Part shown: piece by piece, positions 40,547-49,462 of the stretch
Position numbering within the stretch: the stretch's first letter is position 1
How the letters are laid out: each line of letters begins with the position of its first letter
Translations under genes and position numbers: made by a program
The notes under the pieces: model-generated
Told to the model about the DNA's origin: nothing
What the model saw: only the letters and a program-made list of their open reading frames with translations
The model's database searches: none
NCBI RefSeq assembly: GCF_016405965.1
Contig: NZ_JAEFCD010000033.1
Location: forward strand, 1-52,972
Direction of reading: 5' to 3'
DNA: 52,972 nucleotides
DNA from: Alteromonas sp. IB21
GTDB taxonomy: Bacteria > Pseudomonadota > Gammaproteobacteria > Enterobacterales > Alteromonadaceae

Positions 40547-40966
40547 ATGGTTCAGCCCTTTCATCTTGCCATACCGGTCACTAATTTAAGCGACGCAGAA
40601 GCGTTCTACGGTGAGTTGCTAGGGTGTGAAAAGGGCCGCAGTGATACCCAGTGGATAGACTGGAATTTCTTCGGCCACCAATTAGTGACGCACTGCGTAG
40701 AAGCCATGCCGTCACCACCTTCTTATAACGGTGTCGATGACCATGCCGTGCCGGTGCCCCACTTTGGCGTTGTGCTGACCATGAGCGATTGGCAAGCACT
40801 GGCAAGTAAACTGGAAGCGGTAAACACCGAGTTTGTTATCGCGCCTTACATTCGTTTCAAAGGAAAGCCGGGTGAACAAGCCACCATGTTCTTCAAAGAC
40901 CCCTTCGGTAACGCGTTAGAGTTCAAAGCGTTCGCAGATATTTCCCAGCTTTTTGCTACGCAATAA
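40547..40966 (+). CDS. VOC (glyoxalase/dioxygenase superfamily) protein
   Basis: A 139-residue protein of the vicinal-oxygen-chelate fold. The N-terminal HLAIPVTNLSDAEAFYGELLGCEKGRS and C-terminal FFKDPFGNALEFKAF are typical. Metal ligands are likely His6, a central His in VPHFGVVL and Glu in NALEFK. The substrate is unknown. CAGGAG lies before the ATG and the gene is only 11 bases behind the aldehyde dehydrogenase, so a shared role in handling a reactive carbonyl compound is plausible but unproven. Confidence 0.88.
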   Translation: MVQPFHLAIPVTNLSDAEAFYGELLGCEKGRSDTQWIDWNFFGHQLVTHCVEAMPSPPSYNGVDDHAVPVPHFGVVLTMSDWQALASKLEAVNTEFVIAPYIRFKGKPGEQATMFFKDPFGNALEFKAFADISQLFATQ

Positions 40967-40972
40967 TTAGTG

Positions 40973-41008
40973 TTTGTTGATCTCTGCTTTACATCAAAGG
41001 TCAACAAA
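40973..41008. terminator. A/T-rich hairpin between convergent genes
   Basis: A 10-bp inverted repeat TTTGTTGATC / GGTCAACAAA (one G-U pair) between the VOC and PepSY stops. It is weak in G/C, so a terminator role is tentative. Confidence 0.4.
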
Positions 41009-41015
41009 TTCTAGG

Positions 41016-41723
41016 CTAGCGGTTTTTCCGTTTCGGTTTGAAGCGTTTATACAAAAGCGCAACGCCTGTAAGCGTGAACAAAAAGGCGCAGCCCGAAAAA
41101 GCAATTAACCACGGCGTATTGAAGTTACTTCTGTCTTTATAGTCCATAATGTGCAGCATCCACATGAAATCAAACAGACGCCATGTGTCGGTACGTACTC
41201 GTAGAACGCTGCCTGTGTTTGGGTCGATATAAAACCGCGAATTAAGGTCGTCGTTAAAGCTCACCTGCCATAACGGGGCAGACAAATTCTGTACCTCTTG
41301 AGGCAATACGCTCAATAGCTGCATTTCACCAATATCGGCAGTACCTGCGTATTGCCCTTTTGCTGCTTTACGAATATCGCTTTCTTGCATGGTTTGCAAA
41401 GCTTCACCTGTTAATGCGCTGTAGCGATAAGTATTATCGCCATCCACGACAAAATAAACAGGGATGGCATCGAGCGAGGGTTGTGAGGTATCAACGCGAT
41501 AGGTGAGTGAAAGCGACCCTGAGCGACCGTGCTCACTTAATATATCTGAGGGGGAGATCGCAGCTTTGTGCCAGGATGTGGCGATGCTATTTTTTAAGTG
41601 ATTACCCCTTACCTCATCGATAGGTAACCAGGCCATGACTAAGCCACTTAAAAACCATAGACCTATTTGTACAAATAGTATTAAGCCCAGGTAATTGTGC
41701 GCTTTGCGCATAAACTTCATCAT
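41016..41723 (-). CDS. PepSY-type two-helix membrane protein
   Basis: A 235-residue protein with an N-terminal membrane helix (after KAHNYLGLILFVQIGLWFLSGLVMAWLP), a periplasmic domain of about 150 residues and a C-terminal helix (PWLIAFSGCAFLFTLTGVALLY) followed by a basic tail. This is the PepSY_TM-like layout, including the H-x-x-LG helix start and the FYIDPNTGSVLRVR strand. Such proteins often accompany iron/flavin reductase systems, but none is visible here. The start is uncertain: a TTG at 41747 is in frame, and I prefer the ATG at 41723 at the start of MMKFMRKAHNYLG. Neither has a strong binding site. Confidence 0.8.
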   Translation of the reverse strand: MMKFMRKAHNYLGLILFVQIGLWFLSGLVMAWLPIDEVRGNHLKNSIATSWHKAAISPSDILSEHGRSGSLSLTYRVDTSQPSLDAIPVYFVVDGDNTYRYSALTGEALQTMQESDIRKAAKGQYAGTADIGEMQLLSVLPQEVQNLSAPLWQVSFNDDLNSRFYIDPNTGSVLRVRTDTWRLFDFMWMLHIMDYKDRSNFNTPWLIAFSGCAFLFTLTGVALLYKRFKPKRKNR

Positions 41724-41794
41724 CACGTTTTTTGGTTTTACTGGCAAAAGGCTATAACATCAGAAAACATTAACCGAGTAAACCGAAGAAGAGA

Positions 41795-42271
41795 GTGGTT
41801 TTGAATAAAGCATTAGTGCTGGTAGACGTACAAAACGTGTATTACACCTGTCGTCAGGCGTACAAACGTAACTTTAATTACAACCAGTTTTGGCGTGAAC
41901 TTACCTACAATTTAGACATAGCACATGCTTTTGCATACGCCATAGACAGGGGTGACAGCAAGCAGCGTGAATTTCAAAACATTCTTCGTGCTATTGGGTT
42001 TGAAGTAAAGTTAAAGCCTTTCATTCAACGTGCTGACGGCTCGGCGAAAGGTGATTGGGATGTAGGTATAACAGTAGATGCACTTGAACACGCCGACGAT
42101 GTTGATGAGATCATTTTGGTGTCGGGCGACGGCGATTTCGATATTCTTGTAAACGCCCTTAAAGCCAAAGGGAAAACCGTAACGGTGTACGGTGTTCCTG
42201 CATTAACGGCTGAAAGTATTCAAAAAGTGGCGTCTAAGTATGTGCCTATAGACGCCACGCTGTTGCTGTAG
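41795..42271 (+). CDS. NYN-domain (LabA/DUF88-like) putative RNase
   Basis: A 158-residue NYN/PIN-like protein. The three acidic clusters of the fold are present: LVLVDVQNVYY at the N-terminus, KGDWDVGITVD in the middle and VSGDGDFDILVNAL, followed by VTVYGVP. The family is predicted to be metal-dependent ribonucleases. The start is GTG at 41795 or TTG at 41801, both after the purine-rich GAAGAAGAGAG. It is divergent from the PepSY gene and convergent with ggt, with a repeat-bearing gap downstream. Confidence 0.88.
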   Translation: MVLNKALVLVDVQNVYYTCRQAYKRNFNYNQFWRELTYNLDIAHAFAYAIDRGDSKQREFQNILRAIGFEVKLKPFIQRADGSAKGDWDVGITVDALEHADDVDEIILVSGDGDFDILVNALKAKGKTVTVYGVPALTAESIQKVASKYVPIDATLLL

Positions 42272-42318
42272 TTTTCAGCTTGTACTTTGTTCAAGGCTGA
42301 ACTAATTACGCTGAGCCC

Positions 42319-42374
42319 TGTACTAATACGGTTGTACTAAGACGGCTGTGTAAATACGACTGTGTTAATAAGGC
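42319..42374. repeat. Four tandem 14-bp repeats
   Basis: Four head-to-tail units of exactly 14 bases: TGTACTAATACGGT, TGTACTAAGACGGC, TGTGTAAATACGAC and TGTGTTAATAAGGC. More degenerate units may precede them (TGAACTAATTACGC at 42298). They fill the gap between the NYN gene and ggt, and the last unit contains the ggt stop codon (complement of TTA at 42365-42367). Confidence 0.75.
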
Positions 42375-44062
42375 TGGACAAGGCTCTTACCTCTTCCGCT
42401 TTTTTCCGACGCGGCCTCAACGCCCTCTTTAGTCCGTTTAATTAAGTGCACATCACCAAAGCGACGGTTATCTATGGTATAGCCCATTGCTTTAAGCTCA
42501 TTTACGGTAGCCTCTGTAAACCCGTCGTGCATACGAATGGTGTCTTTTGGCAGTAACTGGTGATGAAAACGTGGTGAGTTCACGGCTTCTTCAGCGCTCA
42601 TATCGTAAAGCAGAGCATTCAATAGCGACTGAGTGACTGACGAAATAATGGTGGTGCCGCCAGGAGAGCCGGTTACCAAAACCACTTGGTCGTCTTTAGT
42701 GACCAGCGTTGGTGTCATTGAAGACAGCATGCGCTTATAAGGTTCAATAGCATTCGCTTCCCCACCTACAGCACCAAAGAAGTTTGGTACACCAGGCTTA
42801 GCGCTGAAATCGTCCATTTCATCATTCAACAAAAAGCCAGCACCAGTCACAACAACACCGCTACCAAAAGTAAGGTTGATGGTCGTTGTATTGGCAACAG
42901 CGTTACCCCATCTGTCCATAATGGAGAAGTGTGTTGTATCTTCGCTTTCTTTTAAACCAGGCTTAACGCTTGGGGTATCAGAAATGCTGGTGGGCTGAAT
43001 ATCTGCCGCGCGTTCGGTGATGTAGTTAGCGTCTGTTAGCGCTTTTACCGGAACACTGACAAAGTCAGGATCGCCCATGTATTCTGCGCGGTCGGCAAAC
43101 ACGCGCTTACCAATTTCTGACATGACGTGAATATATTCAGTGCTGTTTTGCGCTGGCAAATCGTGGGTTGCGTCATAGGCTTCTAGCATGCCAATCCACT
43201 GGGCTACGGCAACACCGCCAGAACTTGGAGGAGGTGCGGTGACCAGCTCATAACCTTGCCAGTTTAAGTGAAGAGGTTTACGCCACACTGCTTTGTAAGC
43301 TAGCAAATCTTCATAGGTAATAAGGCCGCCATTTTGCTGCATAAAATCAACAATGTGCTTTGCTACATGGCCTTTGTAAAAGCCATCCTTTCCCTGTTGC
43401 TGAATGGCTTTAAGCGTCTTCGCTAGTTCCGGCTGTTTGAAAGTAGTGCCGGCCTTAGCGCGTGCAAAATACTCACTGAAGTTGTTATTGATACCTTCTT
43501 CTTCGGTGCGTTTAATATAGTGAGCAATGTTATTAGCCAGTTTTTCGTGAACCACAAAACCTTGCTCTGCTAAATCTACTGCGGGCGCAAGTAGACGCTC
43601 CCAATCCAATGTGCCGTATTGTTTATGCGCGGCCCACATGCCTGCTACGGTACCGGGAATGCCAGACGCTTTAGCCCCAAACAAGGATTCGTAAGGTTTT
43701 ACATTACCTTGCTCATCAAGATACATATCGCGATGGGCATTTTCAGGCGCCATTTCGCGGTAATCTAGAAAGTCGGTGCTATCTTCAAACTTTATTGTCA
43801 TAAAGCCACCACCGCCCACATTACCCGCCTCTGGCAGAGTGACGGCCAAAACAAACTGTGCGGTAATAGCAGCATCAATAGCGTTGCCGCCTTCTTGAAG
43901 TACTTGCATAGCCGCATCGGCACTGTAGCTGTCAGGCATGGCAACGGCCTGTTGGCTAATGCCAACGGTGGTGTTGTTCGTGTTATCTACCGTGTTATTC
44001 GGTGCATGAGAACAAGCTACCACTACAGAAATAACCGCTAAGATCATTATCCGTTTTATCAT
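42365..44062 (-). CDS. ggt: Gamma-glutamyltransferase, probable lipoprotein
   Basis: A 565-residue Ntn-hydrolase that cleaves or transfers the gamma-glutamyl group of glutathione. It matures by self-cleavage before the Thr of EDTTHFS (about residue 376), giving large and small subunits. LPEAGNVGGGGFM and the SSGG-type (PPPSSGGVAVAQW) and GSPGGTTI motifs are typical. The ATG at 44062 has AAGGAG eight bases upstream. The longer in-frame reading adds 11 residues and is unlikely. The N-terminus ILAVISVVVAC has a lipobox (VVAC) with Ser after Cys, predicting an outer-membrane lipoprotein. It follows an NhaC-type antiporter on the same strand. Confidence 0.93.
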   Translation of the reverse strand: MIKRIMILAVISVVVACSHAPNNTVDNTNNTTVGISQQAVAMPDSYSADAAMQVLQEGGNAIDAAITAQFVLAVTLPEAGNVGGGGFMTIKFEDSTDFLDYREMAPENAHRDMYLDEQGNVKPYESLFGAKASGIPGTVAGMWAAHKQYGTLDWERLLAPAVDLAEQGFVVHEKLANNIAHYIKRTEEEGINNNFSEYFARAKAGTTFKQPELAKTLKAIQQQGKDGFYKGHVAKHIVDFMQQNGGLITYEDLLAYKAVWRKPLHLNWQGYELVTAPPPSSGGVAVAQWIGMLEAYDATHDLPAQNSTEYIHVMSEIGKRVFADRAEYMGDPDFVSVPVKALTDANYITERAADIQPTSISDTPSVKPGLKESEDTTHFSIMDRWGNAVANTTTINLTFGSGVVVTGAGFLLNDEMDDFSAKPGVPNFFGAVGGEANAIEPYKRMLSSMTPTLVTKDDQVVLVTGSPGGTTIISSVTQSLLNALLYDMSAEEAVNSPRFHHQLLPKDTIRMHDGFTEATVNELKAMGYTIDNRRFGDVHLIKRTKEGVEAASEKSGRGKSLVQPY

Positions 44063-44154
44063 GTACAAACTCCTTGCTGAAAATTTTCGACTCATTTTTT
44101 ACTGGCAACATTTAGCAGTTTATAGGCGCTATCACTATGTCTATGCTTACTGGA

Positions 44155-45531
44155 TCAGCCAAGCATCACTAAACTGGCGACGAAATAGGCAACAAGCGTA
44201 AGTGCGCCCGCAAATAGTGCATAAGGGAACTGCGTTTTTACGTGGGTTAACACGTCAGTTCCGGCTGCGAGTGACGACACTGCCGTTGTGTCTGAGATGG
44301 GCGAGCAATGATCGCCAAATATACCGCCACCTAAAATAGCACCTATAACAAGCGAGGGAGGTAATCCCAAACTTTGAATCAGGGGAACGCCTATAGGAAT
44401 GAGAATAGCAAAGGTACCCCAAGACGTGCCCGTCGTGAACGACATGATTGCTCCCGCGATAAACAGCATAGGTACAATTAACATAAGTGGAAGGTACTCT
44501 CCCACTATTCCCGCAACAAACACGCCTGTTCCAAGCTCCTTAAGGCTATTGCCTAGGGTTAACGACAATAGCACTATGGAGACCAGAGGAAGGAGTTCAC
44601 CCATCCCCTTAAAACCAATTTCTACCGCTTGTTTATGGGTAAAACGTTTATGAATTAGAAGTAAGCCGTAGGCAAGAGCAGTGGCAAGGGCAGTGGCATA
44701 AAGTACTGACTTACTGCCGCTACCTTCTGATAACACGCCGTTCCCCGTCCAGAACATAAAGCCAATCATACTCAGCACCATTACTATCAGTGGAACCAGC
44801 ATGAAACGGGCTTTGGTGGCAGGTTCAGTAGTTTGGTTTACTTCAACATGCGTCAGCGCTTTTTCTTCTTCCGCCATAGGACCATGTACTTTGTCGGCGG
44901 AAATCGTGTAGGCGACAATAAGCAGGGTGAAGATAGCGTAAAAATTGAAAAATACACTGCCCCACAAAATAGAGGCAGATGACGCAGGCAACTCATAAGC
45001 ATCAAGTAAGCTTAAAATAAACGCCCCCCAGCCGTTGAGTAAAATCAAGATACATACTGGCGCACTGGTAGAGTCGATAATATAGGCAAGACGTGCTCTG
45101 CTCATGCCGAAACGGTCAAATAGACCTCGGGCAAATATGCCGGCAGTGAGCACACTTAAGTTTGATTCTATGAATACAGCGATGCCAGTGAACATGGTCA
45201 AGCCGCCAACTTGTTTGCGACTCTTCGCTACCCCTTTGTTTACTAGAAAGTTTACGGTTGCTGTCACGCCACCAGAGTCTCGTATAAACGCGAGCAATGC
45301 GCCAACCAGTACTGAAAAGATCAGCACACGTGTATTGCCGGGGCTAGCCGCGGTATCAACCACACGCTCTATTGCATTAATGGGTGCCATATAGCTTGTA
45401 GTAATATCAGCATTGACCAAAATTAACGCTTCCGCGCACAATACGGCTAGGGCCAACGCTAATATGACTTCTTTTTTCCAAAAAACGACGGCAATAGCCA
45501 CAAGAGGGGGGATGACTGACATCCAATCCAT
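44155..45531 (-). CDS. NhaC-family Na+/H+ antiporter
   Basis: A 458-residue inner-membrane carrier with about eleven membrane helices. The family patterns are GLTMFTGIAVFIESNLSVLTAG, RARLAYIIDSTSAPVCI, TGTSWGTFAILIPIGVPL and GGGIFGDHCSPISDTT. It probably exchanges Na+ or organic ions for protons. The ATG at 45531 (MDWMSVIPPL) is preferred over an in-frame TTG at 45543. It is 92 bases upstream of ggt on the same strand, so a link with uptake or efflux of gamma-glutamyl products is conceivable. Confidence 0.9.
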   Translation of the reverse strand: MDWMSVIPPLVAIAVVFWKKEVILALALAVLCAEALILVNADITTSYMAPINAIERVVDTAASPGNTRVLIFSVLVGALLAFIRDSGGVTATVNFLVNKGVAKSRKQVGGLTMFTGIAVFIESNLSVLTAGIFARGLFDRFGMSRARLAYIIDSTSAPVCILILLNGWGAFILSLLDAYELPASSASILWGSVFFNFYAIFTLLIVAYTISADKVHGPMAEEEKALTHVEVNQTTEPATKARFMLVPLIVMVLSMIGFMFWTGNGVLSEGSGSKSVLYATALATALAYGLLLIHKRFTHKQAVEIGFKGMGELLPLVSIVLLSLTLGNSLKELGTGVFVAGIVGEYLPLMLIVPMLFIAGAIMSFTTGTSWGTFAILIPIGVPLIQSLGLPPSLVIGAILGGGIFGDHCSPISDTTAVSSLAAGTDVLTHVKTQFPYALFAGALTLVAYFVASLVMLG

Positions 45532-45727
45532 ACTTCTATCCAAACTTAAATTTATGTGTGCCTAGGACTTGTTGAGCTTTGATAAGTTACTACGCTCTAC
45601 TTGCCCTATAGGTATGTCTATTTGCGTAAGAGAATGTGTGATTGCAGTTCAAAGTTGGCGAACATGCTTCTCTCATTTATGCTAGCGTACCGTATTGTGC
45701 TTCGTGTTACCAAGGATTAGATAAACA

Positions 45728-47701
45728 TTGTTATTCCAGCAAGTTATTTGTAAAAAACGTGCTTCGTTGATGGGCCTTAGCGCTATCTTGTCAGGCATAC
45801 TCATTTTATTAAGTGCTTCACTGTTTACTGCTAGCGCAACCGCTCAATCTGGAAGCGCTAACGCTTCGAATAATCCTAAGCCCAGCGCTGATGCCGAAAC
45901 AATTCGCGCTGTAAAAAACATGCTCGGGCAAAAAATTATTTTGGATTTTCGCTATTTTTGCGAAGACAATACGCCATCATCACGGTGCCGTACGCCTATG
46001 GCCTTAATTCCACCGTCACTGTTAAATGTGCTCAGTACGCACAACATCGGCGGTGTTATTTTGTTTTCAGAGAATATCCAAAATACTGAGCAATTAGTAA
46101 CGCTCAACTACACCATGCAGCAGCATATGGTAAAAGCAGGTCGTCAGCCGTTATTCATTGCTATCGACCAAGAAGGGGGGAGAGTCGCAAGGTTGCCTTC
46201 AGACATGCTTTCGCCGTTTGCTGGCAATATGGCCATCGGTGCCACCTTTCATCAGCGAGGCAGTGCATTTGCGCAAAGTGTGGCATCGCATATTGGCCAA
46301 ACGCTTCTACCGCTTGGAATTAACACCAACTTTGCGCCGTCGGTTGATGTGAATAGCGAGCCAAAGAACCCGGTTATAAACGTACGCAGCTTTTCTGAAA
46401 ACCCCGAGCAGGTAGCTGCACTTGGGCAGGCATTTGTTAGTGCTATACAAAGTACGGGAGTCATGAGCGCTATCAAACATTTTCCGGGCCATGGTGATAC
46501 CCATGTAGACAGCCACAGCGGCCTGCCGCAAGTAACGCATAGCAAAGCGCAAGCAATGGCGGGCGATATTCTTCCATTTGCTAATATCATTAATAGTGCA
46601 ACGCCTCCAGCAATGGTAATGAGTGCACACATTCAATACCCATCTTTGGACGATACGACAATTATTGACAAGCATGGTAAGTCGCAAATCGTTCCAGCAA
46701 CGTTGTCGAAAAAGATACTAACCGACGTGCTTCGTAAGCAATTAGGGTATCAAGGTCTTATCGTTACTGACGCGTTAGATATGGCTGGCATTACCCAGTT
46801 TTTCTCCCACGAAGAAGCGTTAGTTAGCGCATTCAACGCAGGTGCTGACATAGCGCTAATGCCGTTCACTATAAGAAACCAAGACGACATAGAAAAGTTC
46901 GCTTTGCTTCTAGATAACGTGGCAAAACGAATGTCGGAAAGCGCTTTTCTTAATGCTTCCCACAATAGAATTATTAAGGAAAAACAACGCTTTGCTCTGC
47001 AAGATTTTATTTCCAAGCCCATATCATGGTGGCTTAACGAAGCAAAAGAAAATGCTTCTACGAACAATGCTAACAGTTTGAAAAACAGAGGAATTCAAAT
47101 TGAGAAAGGGCTTTCTAGGTCGTCAGTGTCTGTACTTTATGGGGAGGATGAATTGCCAATAACATCAAACCGTTGGCTTGCGCTTATGCCAGATGCTGCA
47201 AGGTGTTTAGCGTTTGATGCAGCGCTTGCACGCGCTCGTTCCAAAGCCAACAATAAGCCTCTAGAGTTTGCCTGTTTGCCATTAACTGCGTTACCAAATA
47301 CCCAATTGGCAATGAACCTACTAAAACAAGCTGATGCGCTGGTAGTTGGCAACATTAGTCCTCTTCACGCGAATTACGAACTAGGTGGGTTTGATTTACC
47401 CGAGCATGTAAAGCGTCGCGCAAGCGCGGCTGATGTGATGACATTTAGCAAAAAGATAATGGTTGCTGCAAAAGCACAGAATAAAACCGTGGTCTTCGCC
47501 CCACTGCGTATGCCATATAAAGCGCAAGACGTGAAGGAGTTAGCCAACATTGCTATTGCTACATTTAGTTATACAGTGAGCATGACACCGGAAAGTGACA
47601 AGGAAAATAAGCACGTTACAAGCTATGGCCTTAACGCACTGGCCGATGTGTTACTTGGAAACATACTTGCTGAAGGACGTTCACCTGTTTCGCTGAAATA
47701 A
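45728..47701 (+). CDS. Exported GH3 beta-N-acetylhexosaminidase (NagZ-like)
   Basis: A 657-residue glycoside hydrolase family 3 protein. The NagZ-type catalytic loop KHFPGHGDTHVDSH is at 250-263 (Asp261-His263 dyad) and the nucleophile Asp348 is in VTDALDM. IAIDQEGGRVARLP and NTNFAPSVDVN also fit. Unlike cytoplasmic NagZ (about 340 residues), it has a signal peptide (about residues 1-40, TASATAQ) and an extra C-terminal domain of about 230 residues (about 425-657), as in Bacillus-type secreted NagZ. The start is TTG at 45728, since the basic residues before the hydrophobic core are needed and AAGGA lies 11 bases upstream. It is convergent with the namZ-murQ operon. Confidence 0.92.
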   Translation: MLFQQVICKKRASLMGLSAILSGILILLSASLFTASATAQSGSANASNNPKPSADAETIRAVKNMLGQKIILDFRYFCEDNTPSSRCRTPMALIPPSLLNVLSTHNIGGVILFSENIQNTEQLVTLNYTMQQHMVKAGRQPLFIAIDQEGGRVARLPSDMLSPFAGNMAIGATFHQRGSAFAQSVASHIGQTLLPLGINTNFAPSVDVNSEPKNPVINVRSFSENPEQVAALGQAFVSAIQSTGVMSAIKHFPGHGDTHVDSHSGLPQVTHSKAQAMAGDILPFANIINSATPPAMVMSAHIQYPSLDDTTIIDKHGKSQIVPATLSKKILTDVLRKQLGYQGLIVTDALDMAGITQFFSHEEALVSAFNAGADIALMPFTIRNQDDIEKFALLLDNVAKRMSESAFLNASHNRIIKEKQRFALQDFISKPISWWLNEAKENASTNNANSLKNRGIQIEKGLSRSSVSVLYGEDELPITSNRWLALMPDAARCLAFDAALARARSKANNKPLEFACLPLTALPNTQLAMNLLKQADALVVGNISPLHANYELGGFDLPEHVKRRASAADVMTFSKKIMVAAKAQNKTVVFAPLRMPYKAQDVKELANIAIATFSYTVSMTPESDKENKHVTSYGLNALADVLLGNILAEGRSPVSLK

Positions 47702-47760
47702 GCGTCATTATAAAAAGCTACCGCTGAAGAACAGCTCGCAACTGTGGGACGAAAATGACG

Positions 47761-47783
47761 AAAGTTAGTCTTTACTAACTTTT
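47761..47783. terminator. Weak hairpin between convergent hexosaminidase and namZ
   Basis: A 9-bp A/T-rich stem AAAGTTAGT / ACTAACTTT with loop CTTT and a short T run. No other terminator is visible in the 225-base gap. Confidence 0.5.
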
Positions 47784-47926
47784 CCATGTGCTTATTAAAT
47801 TATGAATTTACAGAGTGTGAGTATTCACTTGCATATTGCCTGTGTAGTTCAACTAGCGAGTACGCCCCTCTATTTACCTTGGCAAGGCTCCTCAAATACC
47901 CAAAGCTGAAGGCGCTTGTCTGAACC

Positions 47927-49444
47927 CTAATCCATGTCTTCGTAAAGCAAGTCTTCGTAAATAAGATACGCCCGTCTTTTTTCTATAAACTCGCCTAACT
48001 CTTTCTGCCAACTTTGGCGAATTTCGGCAGGCGATTTACCAGTTTGAATTTGCATTCTTAGCGCATCAGTACCCGCTAATTTGTCGAAGAAATCTGGGCG
48101 AGTAAAGAAGGTTTCTTGAAAGCCACCACTGGCGCCGACCACCTTGTTATATTCAGAAAAACGAGAATAGGCATCTATCAATGTAGCGATATCTAAGCCA
48201 CTAATTGGTGAGTACTTGTGAGTTGTTAGCTTAGAGCCAGAGCCTTCCAAGTTCGTAGGATCAGCATAAGTAAATACGTTTGCATTTAGTAGGGTATTTT
48301 CATGCTTAGGGTGGGGCGCTGCTCTATTTGCTTTTACCGGGACCTGAGTTTTACCGAACTCAACAAAAGGGTGACCAATAAGCTGGAAGGGGAAGTCAGT
48401 GCCGCGACCTATACTCACGTCAGTCCCCTCAAAAAAACACAGCGTTGGGTAAAGCAGTATCGATAAATCGTTTGGCAGGTTAGGGCTAGGCGGTACTGGC
48501 AATGAATAATGTGCAGTGCGTTGATAGTCTTTTACTGGGACAACGGTTAGCTTCGCGTTGTTATAACTGCTCACGTCAATATCTAACCACTGCTCCCCCA
48601 GTATCATTTGAGCAAGTTCGCCTAAGGTCATACCGTGCAAAACGGGAATAGGGTGCATGCCAATAAAAGACGAAAATTCAGGTTGTAGTACTGGGCCGTC
48701 AACATAACGGCCGTTAGGATTTGGCCTATCTAGCACGATAACCTCGATATTGCGCGCGAAGGCGGCTTCCATCACGTAGTGCAAGGTGCTTAGATAAGTA
48801 TAAAAGCGTACGCCTACATCCTGAATATCGAAAACAATCACATCGATGCCTTCTAACATGTCTGAAGAAGGCTTTTTGGTTGCGCCGTAAAGGGAGTGAA
48901 TAGGCAAACCGGTTTTAGCATCAATATCGCTATTTACCTTTTCGCCCGCGCCCTTATCTCCTCTAAATCCGTGCTCCGGTGACATTATGCTTACGACGTT
49001 AACACTGCGTTGTAGCAGGGCATCAAGCAGATGCTGATTGCGCTGGCTTGCCTCTATCTTATTCAATTGTGTAGCCAGGCTAATGCTTGATTCGGTCTCT
49101 TCAGGCTCAATCTTGTTAGAAGGCGAAGCGTTGCGAGTCGAAACCAAGGCACTTTGATTCACCACTAAACTAACTCGCTTACCTTCCAGCAATGGCAGGT
49201 ATTTCGAATAACGTTCAGCGCCTACAGCAAGCGGCTTGGCACTTGATTCAAGCTGCTTTGCCCTAAATGAAGACTGCTTCGAAGAGCCATCCGTATTGCT
49301 TGGATGTACATGTGTAGATAAGTTTGTTTGTGCACAGCCGTTAAGCGATAAGCTAATTAGTGCTAGAGAAAGTACTGCAACGAATGCGCTAGATGTAAGG
49401 CGTCTAAAAACCTTGTTCACTTTAACCGGAGTTAAAACCTTCAT
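47927..49444 (-). CDS. namZ: Exo-beta-N-acetylmuramidase NamZ-like (DUF1343/GH171) lipoprotein
   Basis: A 505-residue protein of the DUF1343 family, whose Bacillus member NamZ removes MurNAc from the non-reducing end of peptidoglycan chains. Family motifs are LVVNQSALV, MSPEHGFRGDKGAGE, HSLYG, IVFDIQDVGVRFYTY, VLDRPNPNGRYVDGP and FFEGTDVSIGRGTDFPF. The N-terminus has a hydrophobic signal ending LSLNGC, a probable lipobox, so it should be a lipoprotein. It follows murQ by 18 bases on the same strand, and an exported NagZ-like enzyme is convergent. Together they make a coherent wall-sugar salvage set. Confidence 0.9.
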   Translation of the reverse strand: MKVLTPVKVNKVFRRLTSSAFVAVLSLALISLSLNGCAQTNLSTHVHPSNTDGSSKQSSFRAKQLESSAKPLAVGAERYSKYLPLLEGKRVSLVVNQSALVSTRNASPSNKIEPEETESSISLATQLNKIEASQRNQHLLDALLQRSVNVVSIMSPEHGFRGDKGAGEKVNSDIDAKTGLPIHSLYGATKKPSSDMLEGIDVIVFDIQDVGVRFYTYLSTLHYVMEAAFARNIEVIVLDRPNPNGRYVDGPVLQPEFSSFIGMHPIPVLHGMTLGELAQMILGEQWLDIDVSSYNNAKLTVVPVKDYQRTAHYSLPVPPSPNLPNDLSILLYPTLCFFEGTDVSIGRGTDFPFQLIGHPFVEFGKTQVPVKANRAAPHPKHENTLLNANVFTYADPTNLEGSGSKLTTHKYSPISGLDIATLIDAYSRFSEYNKVVGASGGFQETFFTRPDFFDKLAGTDALRMQIQTGKSPAEIRQSWQKELGEFIEKRRAYLIYEDLLYEDMD

Positions 49445-49462
49445 AGTATTCGTTTACCGTCG

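Noticed and set aside
46252..46687. Two minus-strand ORFs of 126 codons inside the hexosaminidase gene
   Set aside because: They are shadows of the well-supported GH3 reading frame with no protein-like features.
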